Made by a program: the position numbers and the translations under genes
The notes under the pieces: model-generated
Told to the model about the DNA's origin: nothing
Database searches by the model: none
The model's input: only the letters and a program-made list of their open reading frames with translations
Shown here: piece after piece, positions 8,066 through 17,159 of the stretch
Position numbering within the stretch: position 1 is the first letter of the stretch
Layout of the letters: every line of letters begins with the position of its first letter
NCBI GenBank assembly: GCA_030016385.1
Contig: JASEJN010000018.1
Span: forward strand, 1 to 54,162
DNA from: Clostridiales bacterium
GTDB lineage: Bacteria; Bacillota; Clostridia; Clostridiales; Oxobacteraceae
Direction of reading: 5' to 3'
Length of the DNA stretch: 54,162 bases

Positions 8066-9601
8066 TTACTTTGCATATTCTATTGCTCTTGTCTCCCTTA
8101 TAACATTAACCTTTATTTGCCCGGGATATTCAAGTTCATTTTCAACCTTTTTGACAATATCTCTTGCCATCTGAACTGCCTCTGCATCGCCTATTGATTC
8201 CGGTTTAACCATGATTCTGATCTCTCTACCTGCTTGTATTGCATATGATTTTTCGACACCTTCAAACGAATTAGCTATAGCCTCTAATTTTTCCAGCCTT
8301 TTTATATATGCTTCAAGGGTTTCCCTTCTTGCTCCAGGCCTTGCAGCAGAGATTGCATCTGCAGCCTGTACCAAAACGGCCTCGACAGTTTGAGGCTCAA
8401 CATCATTATGATGAGCCAATATAGCATGTGTAACGTTTTGTGACTCATGATATTTCTTCGCAATATCAGCCCCTATTACAGCATGGGGACCTTCTACTTC
8501 ATGATCTACCGCTTTACCTATGTCATGTAAAAGACCGGCCCGTTTTGAAAGCAGTACGTCTGCTCCAAGTTCTGCAGCCATTAAGCCGGCAAGGTGTGAA
8601 ACCTCTATGGAATGTCTAAGTACATTTTGTCCATAACTTGTTCTGTATTTCAACCTTCCCAATAGCTTTACCAATTCAGGATGCAGACCATGGACACCTG
8701 TTTCAAATGTCGCCTGTTCTCCTTCTTCTTTAATATCATTGTCAACTTCTTTTTTTGCTTTTTCAACCATTTCTTCAATTCTTGCAGGATGGATTCTTCC
8801 ATCGGTTATAAGCTTTTCAAGCGCTATTCTTGCAACTTCTCTTCTTATAGGATCAAATCCGGATAATATTACGGCCTCCGGCGTATCGTCTATAATCAAG
8901 TCGATACCTGTCAATGTTTCCAATGTCCTTATGTTTCTGCCTTCTCTTCCTATTATCCTGCCTTTCATTTCATCATTTGGAAGTGCAACAACGGATACTG
9001 TAGTTTCAGCAACATGGTCTGCAGCACACCTTTGTATTGCGCAAGATATTATTTCTCTTGCCCTTTTGTCTGCTTCCTCTTTTGCTTTAGTTTCGATATC
9101 CTTTATCATCATAGCAGCTTCGTGCTTAATATCCTTTTTAACATCATTCAATAATAACTCTTTTGCTTCTTCTGAGGTCAAACCAGAAAGTTTTTCAAGC
9201 TCGGCAACTCTTTTTTTGTATAATTCTGAAATTTCATTTTTCAGCACCTGAACATCTTCCTGTTTCTTGTTCAAGTCATTTTCTTTTCTTTCTGCAGCAT
9301 CTACTTTTTTGTCAAGGGTCTCTTCTCTTATTAGAAGCCTTCTTTCAAGCCTTTGAAGCTCAGACCTTCTTTCTCTTGTCTCCCTGTCAAGTTCACTTCT
9401 TAATTTATGAACTTCTTCCTTTGCTTCAAGAATCGATTCTCTTTTTTTAGATTCAGCTTCTTTTTCGGCATCAGCAATTATCTTTTTTGCTGCCTCTTCT
9501 GCATTTGATATCTTTCCTTCAGAAATATATCTTCTTACAAAATACCCTGTGAAAAAAGTCGCTATACCAATTACTACATAGCTTACAATTCTTAAAAGTA
9601 T
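8066..9601 (-). CDS. rny: Ribonuclease Y
   Basis: RNase Y is the membrane-anchored endoribonuclease that starts mRNA decay in many Firmicutes. The order is typical: an N-terminal membrane helix ([20 protein letters not shown]), a long charged coiled coil (about residues 30-190), a KH domain with [15 protein letters not shown], and an HD domain with LLHDIGKA. From the start used here it is about 511 residues. The start is a problem: a strong AAGGAGG (9611-9617) is followed by ATG 9606 in the wrong frame, which stops after four codons. In frame at the right spacing there is only ATA (9601), while the first standard start is GTG at 9700 with no ribosome site. A lost base, a rare AUA start or a sequence error are possible. 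Confidence 0.9.
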   Translation of the reverse strand: MLLRIVSYVVIGIATFFTGYFVRRYISEGKISNAEEAAKKIIADAEKEAESKKRESILEAKEEVHKLRSELDRETRERRSELQRLERRLLIREETLDKKVDAAERKENDLNKKQEDVQVLKNEISELYKKRVAELEKLSGLTSEEAKELLLNDVKKDIKHEAAMMIKDIETKAKEEADKRAREIISCAIQRCAADHVAETTVSVVALPNDEMKGRIIGREGRNIRTLETLTGIDLIIDDTPEAVILSGFDPIRREVARIALEKLITDGRIHPARIEEMVEKAKKEVDNDIKEEGEQATFETGVHGLHPELVKLLGRLKYRTSYGQNVLRHSIEVSHLAGLMAAELGADVLLSKRAGLLHDIGKAVDHEVEGPHAVIGADIAKKYHESQNVTHAILAHHNDVEPQTVEAVLVQAADAISAARPGARRETLEAYIKRLEKLEAIANSFEGVEKSYAIQAGREIRIMVKPESIGDAEAVQMARDIVKKVENELEYPGQIKVNVIRETRAIEYAK

Positions 9602-9707
9602 ATCATAACACCTCCTTACTTCATTAATTAAAGGGACATTCCTCTTCCTGAGAATTAAATTCAGAATATTTTTAAGGATGTCCCCAAAACAAATAATCAC
9701 AAAATAT

Positions 9708-9731
9708 AAAACCGAGATGCACCCCGGTTTT
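9708..9731 (-). promoter_or_regulatory. Hairpin in the rny leader
   Basis: AAAACCG and CGGTTTT form a 7-bp stem with a 10-base loop. On the minus strand it is followed by the AU-rich ATATTTTG, so it looks like a weak terminator. It sits inside the rny leader, about 75 bases after the predicted start of transcription, and could attenuate rny or merely fold the leader. Further down, GGGACAT and ATGTCCC can pair over a longer distance. Confidence 0.4.
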
Positions 9732-9809
9732 AACTAAAACTCCAGGCAAATCAATTAATGTTTTCAGTAATGGCAAAAAATACTAACATATTAACCAGTA
9801 TTTGTTTCA

Positions 9810-9838
9810 ATTTTATATCTTTTTTAAATTTATGTCAA
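9810..9838 (-). promoter_or_regulatory. Sigma-A promoter of rny
   Basis: TTGACA, a 17-base spacer and TAAAAT give a near-consensus housekeeping promoter, about 195-200 bases upstream of the rny ribosome binding site. It lies in the recX-rny gap, so rny has its own transcript with a long, structured leader. Confidence 0.8.
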
Positions 9839-9931
9839 GTTAATATAATGCCGTTTTGGAGGTACGTATTTTAAGTTAAAGAATATTATTTTCAATAACC
9901 TGGACGTATTCCGGCATCATTTAAACGGTTG

Positions 9932-10564
9932 TCAAAAATCATCTTTATTATATTTTAAGCAGGCATCCACCGCTTTTATCGAAGTATCATAATCAAAGCC
10001 CTTGCCTACCAAATATCTGTATGTCTTTTGTATGAATTTTTTATCATTTGCATCGGCATTTGAACTCTTCATTCTTTTTTTAGCCAATGCTATTGCCGCC
10101 TCCAGATCAATATTATCGGCTTCAGCCATGACCTGCGATATTATATTCCGTTTTATGCCCTTATTTGCAAGTTTCCAGGCGATCTTTCTTATGCTTGAAT
10201 GCTTTAATTTTTGTTCTTCACTTAATATTTCCTTTGCATACCTCAAATCATTAATATAGTCAAAATCCTTAAGCTTCAATATGACTTTTTCGATAGTTCT
10301 TTTATCATATTTTAACTCTTTCAGCTTATTATATATTTCACTCTCGCTTCTATCTCCGTACTCAAGATACTTTAGGACCCTATCAAATGCCGATTTGGAC
10401 TGGCATTTTAAAATTATTTCATTTAAATGTTCTTCATCGATGCATTCATTTTCTTTTATACCCAGCTTGATTATCTGCTCATAGTCAGTACTGAAGCTGA
10501 ATTCATAATCCACATAAACATCGCACTTATTGTTTTTTTTGTTTACTATTGATGTAATTATCAT
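9932..10564 (-). CDS. recX: Regulatory protein RecX
   Basis: RecX binds RecA filaments and modulates recombinase activity. The 210-residue, lysine-rich, all-helical product has the family's three-helix repeats: SAFDRVLKYLEYGDRSESEI with YNKLKEL (first repeat), then DFDYINDLRYAKEIL and the C-terminal KGFDYDTSIKAVDAC. The frame is open from 10639, but the upstream part overlaps the recA terminator and a dispersed repeat. AAGGTGG about 6 bases before ATG 10564 (MIITSIV) fixes the start. It directly follows recA, separated by a terminator that some transcription presumably passes. Confidence 0.88.
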   Translation of the reverse strand: MIITSIVNKKNNKCDVYVDYEFSFSTDYEQIIKLGIKENECIDEEHLNEIILKCQSKSAFDRVLKYLEYGDRSESEIYNKLKELKYDKRTIEKVILKLKDFDYINDLRYAKEILSEEQKLKHSSIRKIAWKLANKGIKRNIISQVMAEADNIDLEAAIALAKKRMKSSNADANDKKFIQKTYRYLVGKGFDYDTSIKAVDACLKYNKDDF

Positions 10565-10574
10565 AAATGCCACC

Positions 10575-10624
10575 TTGCACCTCTCATGACCAAACTCAGG
10601 AGTGTTCAAACCTATATTTATAAA
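10575..10624 (-). repeat. Dispersed intergenic repeat R2, copy at recA-recX
   Basis: A 50-base block that matches 45054-45103 in 41 of 50 positions without gaps, in the same orientation relative to the downstream gene. On the minus strand it starts TTTATAAATATA and has the core TGAACACTC, which is also present in repeat R1. It runs from the recA terminator's U-tract almost to the recX ribosome binding site. CTCCTGA and TCATGAG within it can form a small hairpin. Confidence 0.7.
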
Positions 10625-10650
10625 AAAGCCCTCAATCAAGAGGACTTTTT
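10622..10650 (-). terminator. Intrinsic terminator after recA
   Basis: On the minus strand AAAAAGTCCTC pairs with GAGGGCTTTTT across a 6-base loop (one G-U pair) and ends in a U-run. It begins two bases after the recA stop codon. Confidence 0.88.
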
Positions 10651-10651
10651 A

Positions 10652-11698
10652 TTATTTTGCAGATGCTTCTTTACTGTTATCCTGTGCGGGAGTGCCATCA
10701 AGACTTATTACCTTTAGATTATATTTATCCCTGATTTTCTTCTCTATTTCATTTGAAACCTTCACATTGTCAGTTAAATACTGCTTTGCATTTTCCCTGC
10801 CCTGGCCTAACCGCGTATTGCCGTAAGAGAACCATGCGCCGCTTTTTTGTATGATATCATTTGCAACGGCTGTATCGAGCAAACAACCGCTCCTTGAAAT
10901 ACCAGTACCATACATGATATCGAATTCTGCCTGCTTGAATGGAGGGGCGACTTTGTTTTTTACTACTTTCACTCTCGTCCTGTTACCTATGATGCTGTCC
11001 CCCTGCTTTATATTATCTATTCTCCTTACATCAAGCCTTACGGATGCATAAAACTTCAACGCTCTTCCTCCTGGAGTCGTTTCGGGGTTTCCAAACATGA
11101 CTCCGACTTTCTCACGCAGTTGATTTATGAATATCGTAACGCATTTTGACCTGCTGATAGCTCCCGCAAGTTTCCTTAAAGCCTGTGACATCAGACGTGC
11201 TTGAAGGCCAACATGTGAGTCGCCCATTTCTCCTTCTATTTCTGCCCTTGGAACCAGGGCTGCTACGGAATCAATTACAATCACATCTACAGCATTGGAT
11301 CTTACAAGAGCTTCGGTAATTTCGAGCGCCTGCTCGCCCGTATCCGGTTGGGATACGACAAGGTTGTCGGTATCCACTCCCAAATTCTTTGCATAAACAG
11401 GATCAAGCGCATGCTCTGCATCTACAAACGCAGATGTGCCTCCCATTTTTTGCGCTTCAGCGATTACGTGGAGCGCAACTGTTGTTTTCCCTGATGATTC
11501 CGGTCCGAATATCTCAACTATCCTTCCTCTTGGCAGGCCCCCGACCCCTAATGCAATATCCAGATCCAGCGCACCTGTCGGTATCACGTCGATGTTCAGT
11601 TTTGCAGATTCACCAAGCCTCATAATTGAACCCTTCCCAAACTGTTTCTCTATTTGAGTCATAGCTTCTTCAAGAGCTTTAATCTTTTCGTTATTCAT
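10652..11698 (-). CDS. recA: DNA recombinase RecA
   Basis: RecA forms filaments on single-stranded DNA, catalyses strand exchange and stimulates LexA self-cleavage. The 348-residue product has Walker A GPESSGKT at residues 65-72, Walker [13 protein letters not shown] near 140-151, the [22 protein letters not shown] loop L2 region written here as FINQLREK then NPETTPGG, and a short C-terminal tail. The ATG follows CCAGGAGGTATAAA. Its promoter carries a LexA box, and a terminator follows the gene. Unlike many Firmicutes no cinA lies between pgsA and recA. Confidence 0.98.
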   Translation of the reverse strand: MNNEKIKALEEAMTQIEKQFGKGSIMRLGESAKLNIDVIPTGALDLDIALGVGGLPRGRIVEIFGPESSGKTTVALHVIAEAQKMGGTSAFVDAEHALDPVYAKNLGVDTDNLVVSQPDTGEQALEITEALVRSNAVDVIVIDSVAALVPRAEIEGEMGDSHVGLQARLMSQALRKLAGAISRSKCVTIFINQLREKVGVMFGNPETTPGGRALKFYASVRLDVRRIDNIKQGDSIIGNRTRVKVVKNKVAPPFKQAEFDIMYGTGISRSGCLLDTAVANDIIQKSGAWFSYGNTRLGQGRENAKQYLTDNVKVSNEIEKKIRDKYNLKVISLDGTPAQDNSKEASAK

Positions 11699-11737
11699 TT
11701 TATACCTCCTGGATTTAAACTTATTGATAAGGCGCTA

Positions 11738-11786
11738 CGAACAAATGTTCTATATAAATAGTACACTAATTTTTACTCGCGGTCAA
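11738..11786 (-). promoter_or_regulatory. SOS-controlled recA promoter with LexA box
   Basis: On the minus strand TTGACC (11781-11786), a 17-base spacer and TACTAT (11758-11763) form a sigma-A promoter. The LexA box AGAACATTTGTTCG (11738-11751) follows immediately, over the start of transcription. It matches the Gram-positive consensus CGAACRNRYGTTYC in both half-sites. This is the classic arrangement for SOS induction of recA. Confidence 0.88.
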
Positions 11787-11855
11787 ATATTGCATATAAC
11801 AAACTATTAGTAATTCTATCCATAAAGCAAAAAAATAATCAGGCATGATCAAACC

Positions 11856-12374
11856 CTACTTTTGAAATTTAAACACATTCCTGTTTTTATAGAAATAGTC
11901 TATGCCTGATATCAAAGTTATAACAACCGCCAGCCAGATTAAAATTTGATAATAAGGTAAATCTAACAGCGCCCAAATAATCGCAATTATCTGTACGGTA
12001 GTTTTTATCTTTCCCCACCAGCTGGCTGCAATTATTACGCCTTCTGCTGCAGCTACGGCTCTAAGACCTGTAACGGCAAACTCCCTGGCAATTATTATAG
12101 TTACAAGCCACGCAGGTAGGCTTTTTAATTCTACAAGCGATATTAAAGCCGCCGCAATAAGCAATTTATCTGCTAGAGGATCCATAAACTTGCCCAAGGT
12201 CGTTATCTGATTTTTTGTCCTGGCGATATAACCGTCCAACTTGTCCGTTAGTGCTGCAATTATAAATACGATAGTAGCAATTAAAACTCCGTACTTTATT
12301 CTCGTAGATATAAGTATTAAAAAAACAGGGACCAGAAATATCCTTAGCAAAGTAAGTCTATTAGCTAAATTCAT
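11856..12374 (-). CDS. pgsA: CDP-diacylglycerol-glycerol-3-phosphate 3-phosphatidyltransferase
   Basis: PgsA makes phosphatidylglycerol phosphate, the committed step to phosphatidylglycerol and cardiolipin, in the membrane. The product of about 172 residues has several membrane helices and the CDP-alcohol phosphotransferase motif, visible as DKLDGYIAR followed by GKFMDPLADK (pattern DG..AR...G...D...D) at about residues 44-71. ATG 12374, with AGGAG 9 bases upstream, is preferred over the TTG at 12380. The start lies inside the end of rimO (14-base overlap), so the two are coupled. Confidence 0.95.
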   Translation of the reverse strand: MNLANRLTLLRIFLVPVFLILISTRIKYGVLIATIVFIIAALTDKLDGYIARTKNQITTLGKFMDPLADKLLIAAALISLVELKSLPAWLVTIIIAREFAVTGLRAVAAAEGVIIAASWWGKIKTTVQIIAIIWALLDLPYYQILIWLAVVITLISGIDYFYKNRNVFKFQK

Positions 12375-13707
12375 GCTCAACCACTCCTACAAGGTCGTAA
12401 TCTAATATGCCAGTAATCTTTACGTCCATAAAATCGCCCTTTTTAATATTATCTATATTATCCTTTACGTATACCAAACCGTCTATATCAGGAGCATCCC
12501 CATATGTCCTTCCAATCATACAATCATCCTTTATATCTTCCACTAAAACGCGATAGACTTTTCCGATTTTTTGTTTATTCAAAGACCGCAATATTCCCCT
12601 TTGCAGCGTCATAAGCCTCATCTGCCTGGATACTTTTATCTTTTTATCTATTTGATCTTTAAAGTAAAATGCTTCAGTTCCTTCCTCCCTGGAATATATA
12701 AAAACACCGACCCTATCAATGCTATATTCTTTCAAGAAATCATAAAGTTCCTTGAACTGTTCTTCTGTTTCCCCAGGGAATCCAGCAATAAGGGATGTTC
12801 TTATTATAATCCCAGGTATATTTTTTCTCAGTTTTTCTATAAGTGCCGCTATGCTTTCCCTGCTGCTAGCCCTTCTCATCTTCTTAAGTATTTCATTATT
12901 GACATGCTGTATGGGTATATCAAGATATTTGCATACCTTATCGTTATTTTTTATTTCAGCTATTAGATCATCATCAATGTCTTCAGGATAACAATATAGT
13001 ATTCTTATCCACTGTATCCCGTCTATCTTTGAAATACTGCCGATAAGCCGGGATAAAGATCTTTTCCCATATAAATCAATACCATATTTTGATGTATCCT
13101 GAGCCACCAGTATTACTTCTTTAGTGCCGTTTTTTGCAAGATAACGGATCTCATTTAGTATACTTTCGATAGAACGGCTCCTGTAATTGCCTCTGAGCTT
13201 TGGTATAATGCAATAACTGCAATTATTATTGCAGCCTTCGGCGATCTTAACATATGCAGTATACTGTGGGGTGGTAAGTATCCTGTTTTTGTTGAAATCG
13301 ATATTATAATTTATATTATTTATACGTTTAACCCGTTCTTCGTTTTTTAACACAGCTTGTATCAAATTATCTATTTCAAGATAATTTCCCGTACCGATTA
13401 CAGCATCTATTTCAGGAATTTCCGACAGCAAGTCGTCGGCGTATCTCTCAGCGAGGCATCCTGAAACGATAAGAGCTTTGCATTTTCCTATCTTTTTATT
13501 CTCTGCAAGCTCTAAAATTGTATTAATAGATTCTTCTTTTGCGGATTCTATGAAACAGCAGGTATTTACGATTAATATATCAGCGTCCCTTTCATTATTT
13601 ACTATATTGTATCTTTCGCCGGACAGGATACCAAGCATGATTTCAGAGTCCACTCTGTTTTTATCGCATCCAAGAGATACCATTCCGACATTAAGCTTTA
13701 AGCCCAC
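12361..13707 (-). CDS. rimO: Ribosomal protein S12 methylthiotransferase
   Basis: RimO is a radical-SAM enzyme that adds a methylthio group to an aspartate of ribosomal protein S12. The 448-residue product has an N-terminal UPF0004 domain with cysteines in VSLGCDKN, VNTCCF and SGCLAE, the radical-SAM motif CNNNCSYC at about residue 160, and a C-terminal TRAM-like region. The frame is open from TTG 13725, but AGGAG 8 bases before GTG 13707 gives the usual short N-terminus (MGLKLNVGMVSLGCDKN). A good promoter lies about 50-80 bp upstream, and pgsA follows with overlap. Confidence 0.95.
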   Translation of the reverse strand: MGLKLNVGMVSLGCDKNRVDSEIMLGILSGERYNIVNNERDADILIVNTCCFIESAKEESINTILELAENKKIGKCKALIVSGCLAERYADDLLSEIPEIDAVIGTGNYLEIDNLIQAVLKNEERVKRINNINYNIDFNKNRILTTPQYTAYVKIAEGCNNNCSYCIIPKLRGNYRSRSIESILNEIRYLAKNGTKEVILVAQDTSKYGIDLYGKRSLSRLIGSISKIDGIQWIRILYCYPEDIDDDLIAEIKNNDKVCKYLDIPIQHVNNEILKKMRRASSRESIAALIEKLRKNIPGIIIRTSLIAGFPGETEEQFKELYDFLKEYSIDRVGVFIYSREEGTEAFYFKDQIDKKIKVSRQMRLMTLQRGILRSLNKQKIGKVYRVLVEDIKDDCMIGRTYGDAPDIDGLVYVKDNIDNIKKGDFMDVKITGILDYDLVGVVEHEFS

Positions 13708-13758
13708 TGATGTCTCTCCTTCCAAAAATCATTAGTTCATGAATTTATATATATAAAG

Positions 13759-13787
13759 AGTATAATATATATTTTTTTGCATGTCAA
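13759..13787 (-). promoter_or_regulatory. Sigma-A promoter of rimO-pgsA
   Basis: TTGACA, 17 bases, TATACT on the minus strand, in the ftsK-rimO gap. Both hexamers are near consensus. Confidence 0.82.
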
Positions 13788-13887
13788 AATTAAACAATTA
13801 CTGGGGTGTATATTTTATATACTTTATACGTATTCCGGTAAACATAATAGCATTTGTATACTTATATACCATTTCCTGGGTAATAGG

Positions 13888-16158
13888 CTATACCATACTC
13901 TTGTATTCCTCTTTAGACACCAAAACCCGCCTTGGTTTGCTTCCCTCATATCCGCTTATGATGCCTCTTTCCTCCATATTGTCTATAAGCCTTGCGGCTC
14001 TGTTGTATCCTATCCGGAGCCTTCTTTGAAGCATGGAAATAGACGCCTGCCCGGAATCTATAACTATCTCTATGGCCTTAGGAAGCAGCTCATCAACTTC
14101 GCCTGGAGTCTCGGAAGGGCTTTCTATTTCATCAATAATGTCTTCCTTATATTCCGAATCTGATTTTGTTTTAATAAATTTAACTATCTGTTCCACTTCT
14201 TTTTCACTTACATATGCTCCCTGTATCCTTACGGGCTTTGATTCTCCTACAGGATAATAAAGCATATCACCCTTTCCAAGAAGTTTTTCGGCACCGGCCA
14301 TGTCCAGTATAGTCCTTGAATCTATCTGGCTCGATACGGCAAATGATATTCTCGAGGGTATGTTAGCCTTGATAACACCTGTAAGTACGTCGACAGAGGG
14401 CCTTTGGGTTGCAACGACGAGATGCATTCCCGCAGCCCTTGCCATCTGTGCAAGCCTGCATATACAGTCTTCAATATCATTCGGCGCGACCATCATTAAA
14501 TCCGACAACTCGTCTATTATTATAACGATCTTTGGAAGCACCGACTCCGGCGATTCCTTAGCCTTCAGGTCATTAAAACTTTCAATGTTTCTTACATTAT
14601 TATCTGCAAATAGCTTGTACCTATTCACCATCTCCTGAACTGCCCAGCCTAGAGCCGACGCTGCTTTTTTAGGATCGGTAACAACAGGTATCAATAAATG
14701 AGGTATACCGTTATATGTACTCAATTCAACGACTTTTGGATCTATCATAAGCATTCTAACCTTTTTTGGAGAAGATTTATATATCAAACTGGTAATCATG
14801 GCATTCACGCAAACGCTCTTTCCGGAGCCCGTAGCACCCGCAATCAGCAGATGAGGCATTTTAGCAAGATCTGAAACGACACAATTTCCAGCTACATCCT
14901 TCCCCAATGCAAAAGTCAAAGGAGACTCATGGCCAGCAAATTCTTTAGACTCGATTATTTCCTTTAAATATACTGTATTCATTTCCTTGTTCGGTATCTC
15001 GATACCTACCGCCGCTTTTCCGGGTATTGGTGCTTCTATCCTTACGGCGGAAGCAGCAAGGTTTAATGCTATATCATCCGAAAGATTCGCGATTTTGCTT
15101 ACCCTGACGCCGGGACTTGGCTGCAGCTCATACCTTGTAATAACAGGGCCTCTGCTTACCTGAACGACTCTGGCTTCCACCCCGAAGCTTTCAAGGGTAT
15201 CTTCAAGGGTCTTTGCATTATTTATAAGCTCCTTTTTGTCATTGACGGATTTGGGAGTATCCGGATCATTTAGTAATGTTAAAGGGGGATAGACATAATC
15301 TGCCGTTGATTGTATGCTGCCATTTTTTATTTCATCTACGACATTGTTTTCGCTTGCATTTGAGCCGCTTTCAATCTGTTCTGGCTTTTCTTCCCTTTCA
15401 ATCTTATCTTTTCCATCTACAATATTTATATCATTTCCACTATCCTGTTTCATATCGGAGGATTTAAAAAAGTCGAGTATTTTTATTTTCTTATTTACTT
15501 CATCTATATATTTCATTTTCTCGTTGTCTTCATCTTTATTTTTATCGTTCTTCGTTTTTTTTGCATGGTTTTTGCTTTTAGCTCTTGCATCCTTGATGCT
15601 GTCCAGCATGTTGCCGGTCTTATTTTTAATGTCGGATAATATATTATATAACGACATTTTAGTAATCAGCAGGACGTTTATTAATATAAAAGTACATATA
15701 AAAATATATGATCCGGCAGTGCCTAACAGTTTAATCGTCAAATATGAAAGTATTTCACCTATACTGCCTCCGCCTATTCCCTTCAAACCATTTTTATATG
15801 AACCGGATATTTTATCTATAAATGAAACATTCCCGAATTTTAGAGAATGGTTTATCTCAATCAGGGAAAGGAAAAGTATAAATATCGAACATAGCATATA
15901 AAACTTAAATTTCGATTCGTTCTTTTCCCGTTTTATTATGAAGCTGATTCCTGCAAAGAAAATGAAAAACGGTATAAGGTATGCCCCAAAACCCGTTAAT
16001 CCCTTAATTAGGTTATCAAGAGCCAGGGGTATTATGTTTTTTATATTATAGTATATAACTATGAAAGCATATATAGATAAAGATATCAAAAGCAATCCAT
16101 ATACTTCATAGGGTATTTTTTTATTTTTGCGCTTTTTTCTGCTTTTAATTCTGTCCAA
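13888..16158 (-). CDS. spoIIIE: DNA translocase FtsK/SpoIIIE
   Basis: This is a septum-located ATP-driven DNA pump. Bacillus SpoIIIE moves the chromosome into the forespore; FtsK-type homologues clear DNA from the division septum. The 756-residue product has four or so N-terminal membrane helices (residues 17-170), a charged linker rich in K, D and E (about 190-290), the RecA-like motor with Walker A AGATGSGKSV near residue 430 and Walker B VIIIDELSDLM near 540, and a C-terminal winged-helix gamma domain that would read KOPS/SRS sites. The start is TTG after GGCGGTGATATT. FtsK and SpoIIIE cannot be separated by sequence alone; the neighbour tepA matches the Bacillus spoIIIE locus. Confidence 0.95.
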   Translation of the reverse strand: MDRIKSRKKRKNKKIPYEVYGLLLISLSIYAFIVIYYNIKNIIPLALDNLIKGLTGFGAYLIPFFIFFAGISFIIKREKNESKFKFYMLCSIFILFLSLIEINHSLKFGNVSFIDKISGSYKNGLKGIGGGSIGEILSYLTIKLLGTAGSYIFICTFILINVLLITKMSLYNILSDIKNKTGNMLDSIKDARAKSKNHAKKTKNDKNKDEDNEKMKYIDEVNKKIKILDFFKSSDMKQDSGNDINIVDGKDKIEREEKPEQIESGSNASENNVVDEIKNGSIQSTADYVYPPLTLLNDPDTPKSVNDKKELINNAKTLEDTLESFGVEARVVQVSRGPVITRYELQPSPGVRVSKIANLSDDIALNLAASAVRIEAPIPGKAAVGIEIPNKEMNTVYLKEIIESKEFAGHESPLTFALGKDVAGNCVVSDLAKMPHLLIAGATGSGKSVCVNAMITSLIYKSSPKKVRMLMIDPKVVELSTYNGIPHLLIPVVTDPKKAASALGWAVQEMVNRYKLFADNNVRNIESFNDLKAKESPESVLPKIVIIIDELSDLMMVAPNDIEDCICRLAQMARAAGMHLVVATQRPSVDVLTGVIKANIPSRISFAVSSQIDSRTILDMAGAEKLLGKGDMLYYPVGESKPVRIQGAYVSEKEVEQIVKFIKTKSDSEYKEDIIDEIESPSETPGEVDELLPKAIEIVIDSGQASISMLQRRLRIGYNRAARLIDNMEERGIISGYEGSKPRRVLVSKEEYKSMV

Positions 16159-16238
16159 AATATCACCGCCAATAAATAATATCCGTTATCTTTTATATAA
16201 TATTCTACGCCGTATAAAAAAATCCTTTACGTTAATTT

Positions 16239-16300
16239 TTTACAGGCAAAATAATTTAATCTGCTCGAATCTGAGCAGATTAAATTATTTTGCCTGTAAA
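16239..16300. repeat. Very long perfect inverted repeat (28-bp stem) between tepA and spoIIIE
   Basis: Bases 16239-16266 and 16273-16300 are perfect reverse complements, with a 6-base loop (GAATCT). Each arm starts TTTACAGGCAAAATAATTTA and ends ATCTGCTC. The structure starts 11 bases after the tepA stop. Neither side has a U-tract directly after the stem, so it is not a textbook terminator. It could stop transcription, protect an mRNA end, be an RNase III target, or be a remnant of a mobile element. Confidence 0.9.
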
Positions 16301-16310
16301 CCCCTATGTA

Positions 16311-17036
16311 CTATTTCTGACCTTTCTTATTGTCTTCGATAAGCTGCTTTAGCTTTTTTATCGCATCGCTTAATCCGCCTACCTCATCGATAAGGCCGAT
16401 ATTTACGGCTTGTTTGCCAATAAGTATCGTACCCATATCGTTAAGAAGATCATCCGTCTCTTGCATTAGATCGAGAAGCTTTTTCTTTGTTATATTAGCA
16501 GTCCGTTCTATAAATGACAGGATCCGATCCTGCATCTTCCTGAAATATTCGAATGTCTGGGGCGCCCCGATTACAAGCCCGTTCATCCTTATAGGATGGA
16601 CAGTCATTGCAGCTGTAGGTGAAATAAACGAATAATCGGCAGCGGTTGCAAGGGGTACTCCTATACTGTGTCCTCCTCCTATTACCAGTGAAACTGTAGG
16701 CTTGCTCAAACTATTTATCATTTCAGCGATGGCAAGGCCTGCTTCGACATCACCACCGACAGTATTTAAAATTATAAGCAGTCCCTCTATATCTTTGTTC
16801 TCCTCTATCTCAACAAGTTGAGGTATAACATGTTCGTATTTTGTCGATTTATTCTGGGGAGGAAGTACGGCATGGCCTTCTATTTGCCCGATTATTGTAA
16901 GACATTGTATGTTGCTTTTTATTAAGGATAGATCAGTATTGCCAAGTTCTTTAATATTATTTAACTCTTTGTTCCGGCTGTCGACGTTTTTTTCATCTTG
17001 CTTATCGGATTTTACATTGCCTGTATCTGATGACAT
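16311..17036 (-). CDS. tepA: Translocation-enhancing-type ClpP-like serine protease
   Basis: A member of the ClpP/crotonase fold close to Bacillus TepA (YmfB), reported to aid protein secretion and to degrade spore small acid-soluble proteins. The 241-residue product has a charged, probably disordered N-terminus (about 1-40), followed by the ClpP core. The predicted nucleophile is Ser124 in GGGHSIG, with His147 in TVHPIR. The oxyanion-type glycine block [10 protein letters not shown] lies at about 91-100. There is no signal peptide. ATG 17036 follows GGAAGTGATTTG; a TTG one codon earlier is less likely. It lies between dapG and spoIIIE, as in Bacillus. Confidence 0.9.
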   Translation of the reverse strand: MSSDTGNVKSDKQDEKNVDSRNKELNNIKELGNTDLSLIKSNIQCLTIIGQIEGHAVLPPQNKSTKYEHVIPQLVEIEENKDIEGLLIILNTVGGDVEAGLAIAEMINSLSKPTVSLVIGGGHSIGVPLATAADYSFISPTAAMTVHPIRMNGLVIGAPQTFEYFRKMQDRILSFIERTANITKKKLLDLMQETDDLLNDMGTILIGKQAVNIGLIDEVGGLSDAIKKLKQLIEDNKKGQK

Positions 17037-17159
17037 CAAATCACTTCCAATTATACTGATGAATATATTTTAACCATCATAAAATTTTATATTCAATGGT
17101 ATAATTGAACCGGCGCATCTATATATAATATACACCCCAAGGCTATAAATACCGATCCA

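Noticed and set aside
9592..9606. ATG at 9606 as the rny start
   Set aside because: It is in a different frame and reaches TAA after four codons; it could only work with a frameshift.
16239..16300. Ordinary rho-independent terminator
   Set aside because: The 28-bp stem is perfect, but no U-tract follows on either strand, so I list it as an inverted repeat of unknown role.
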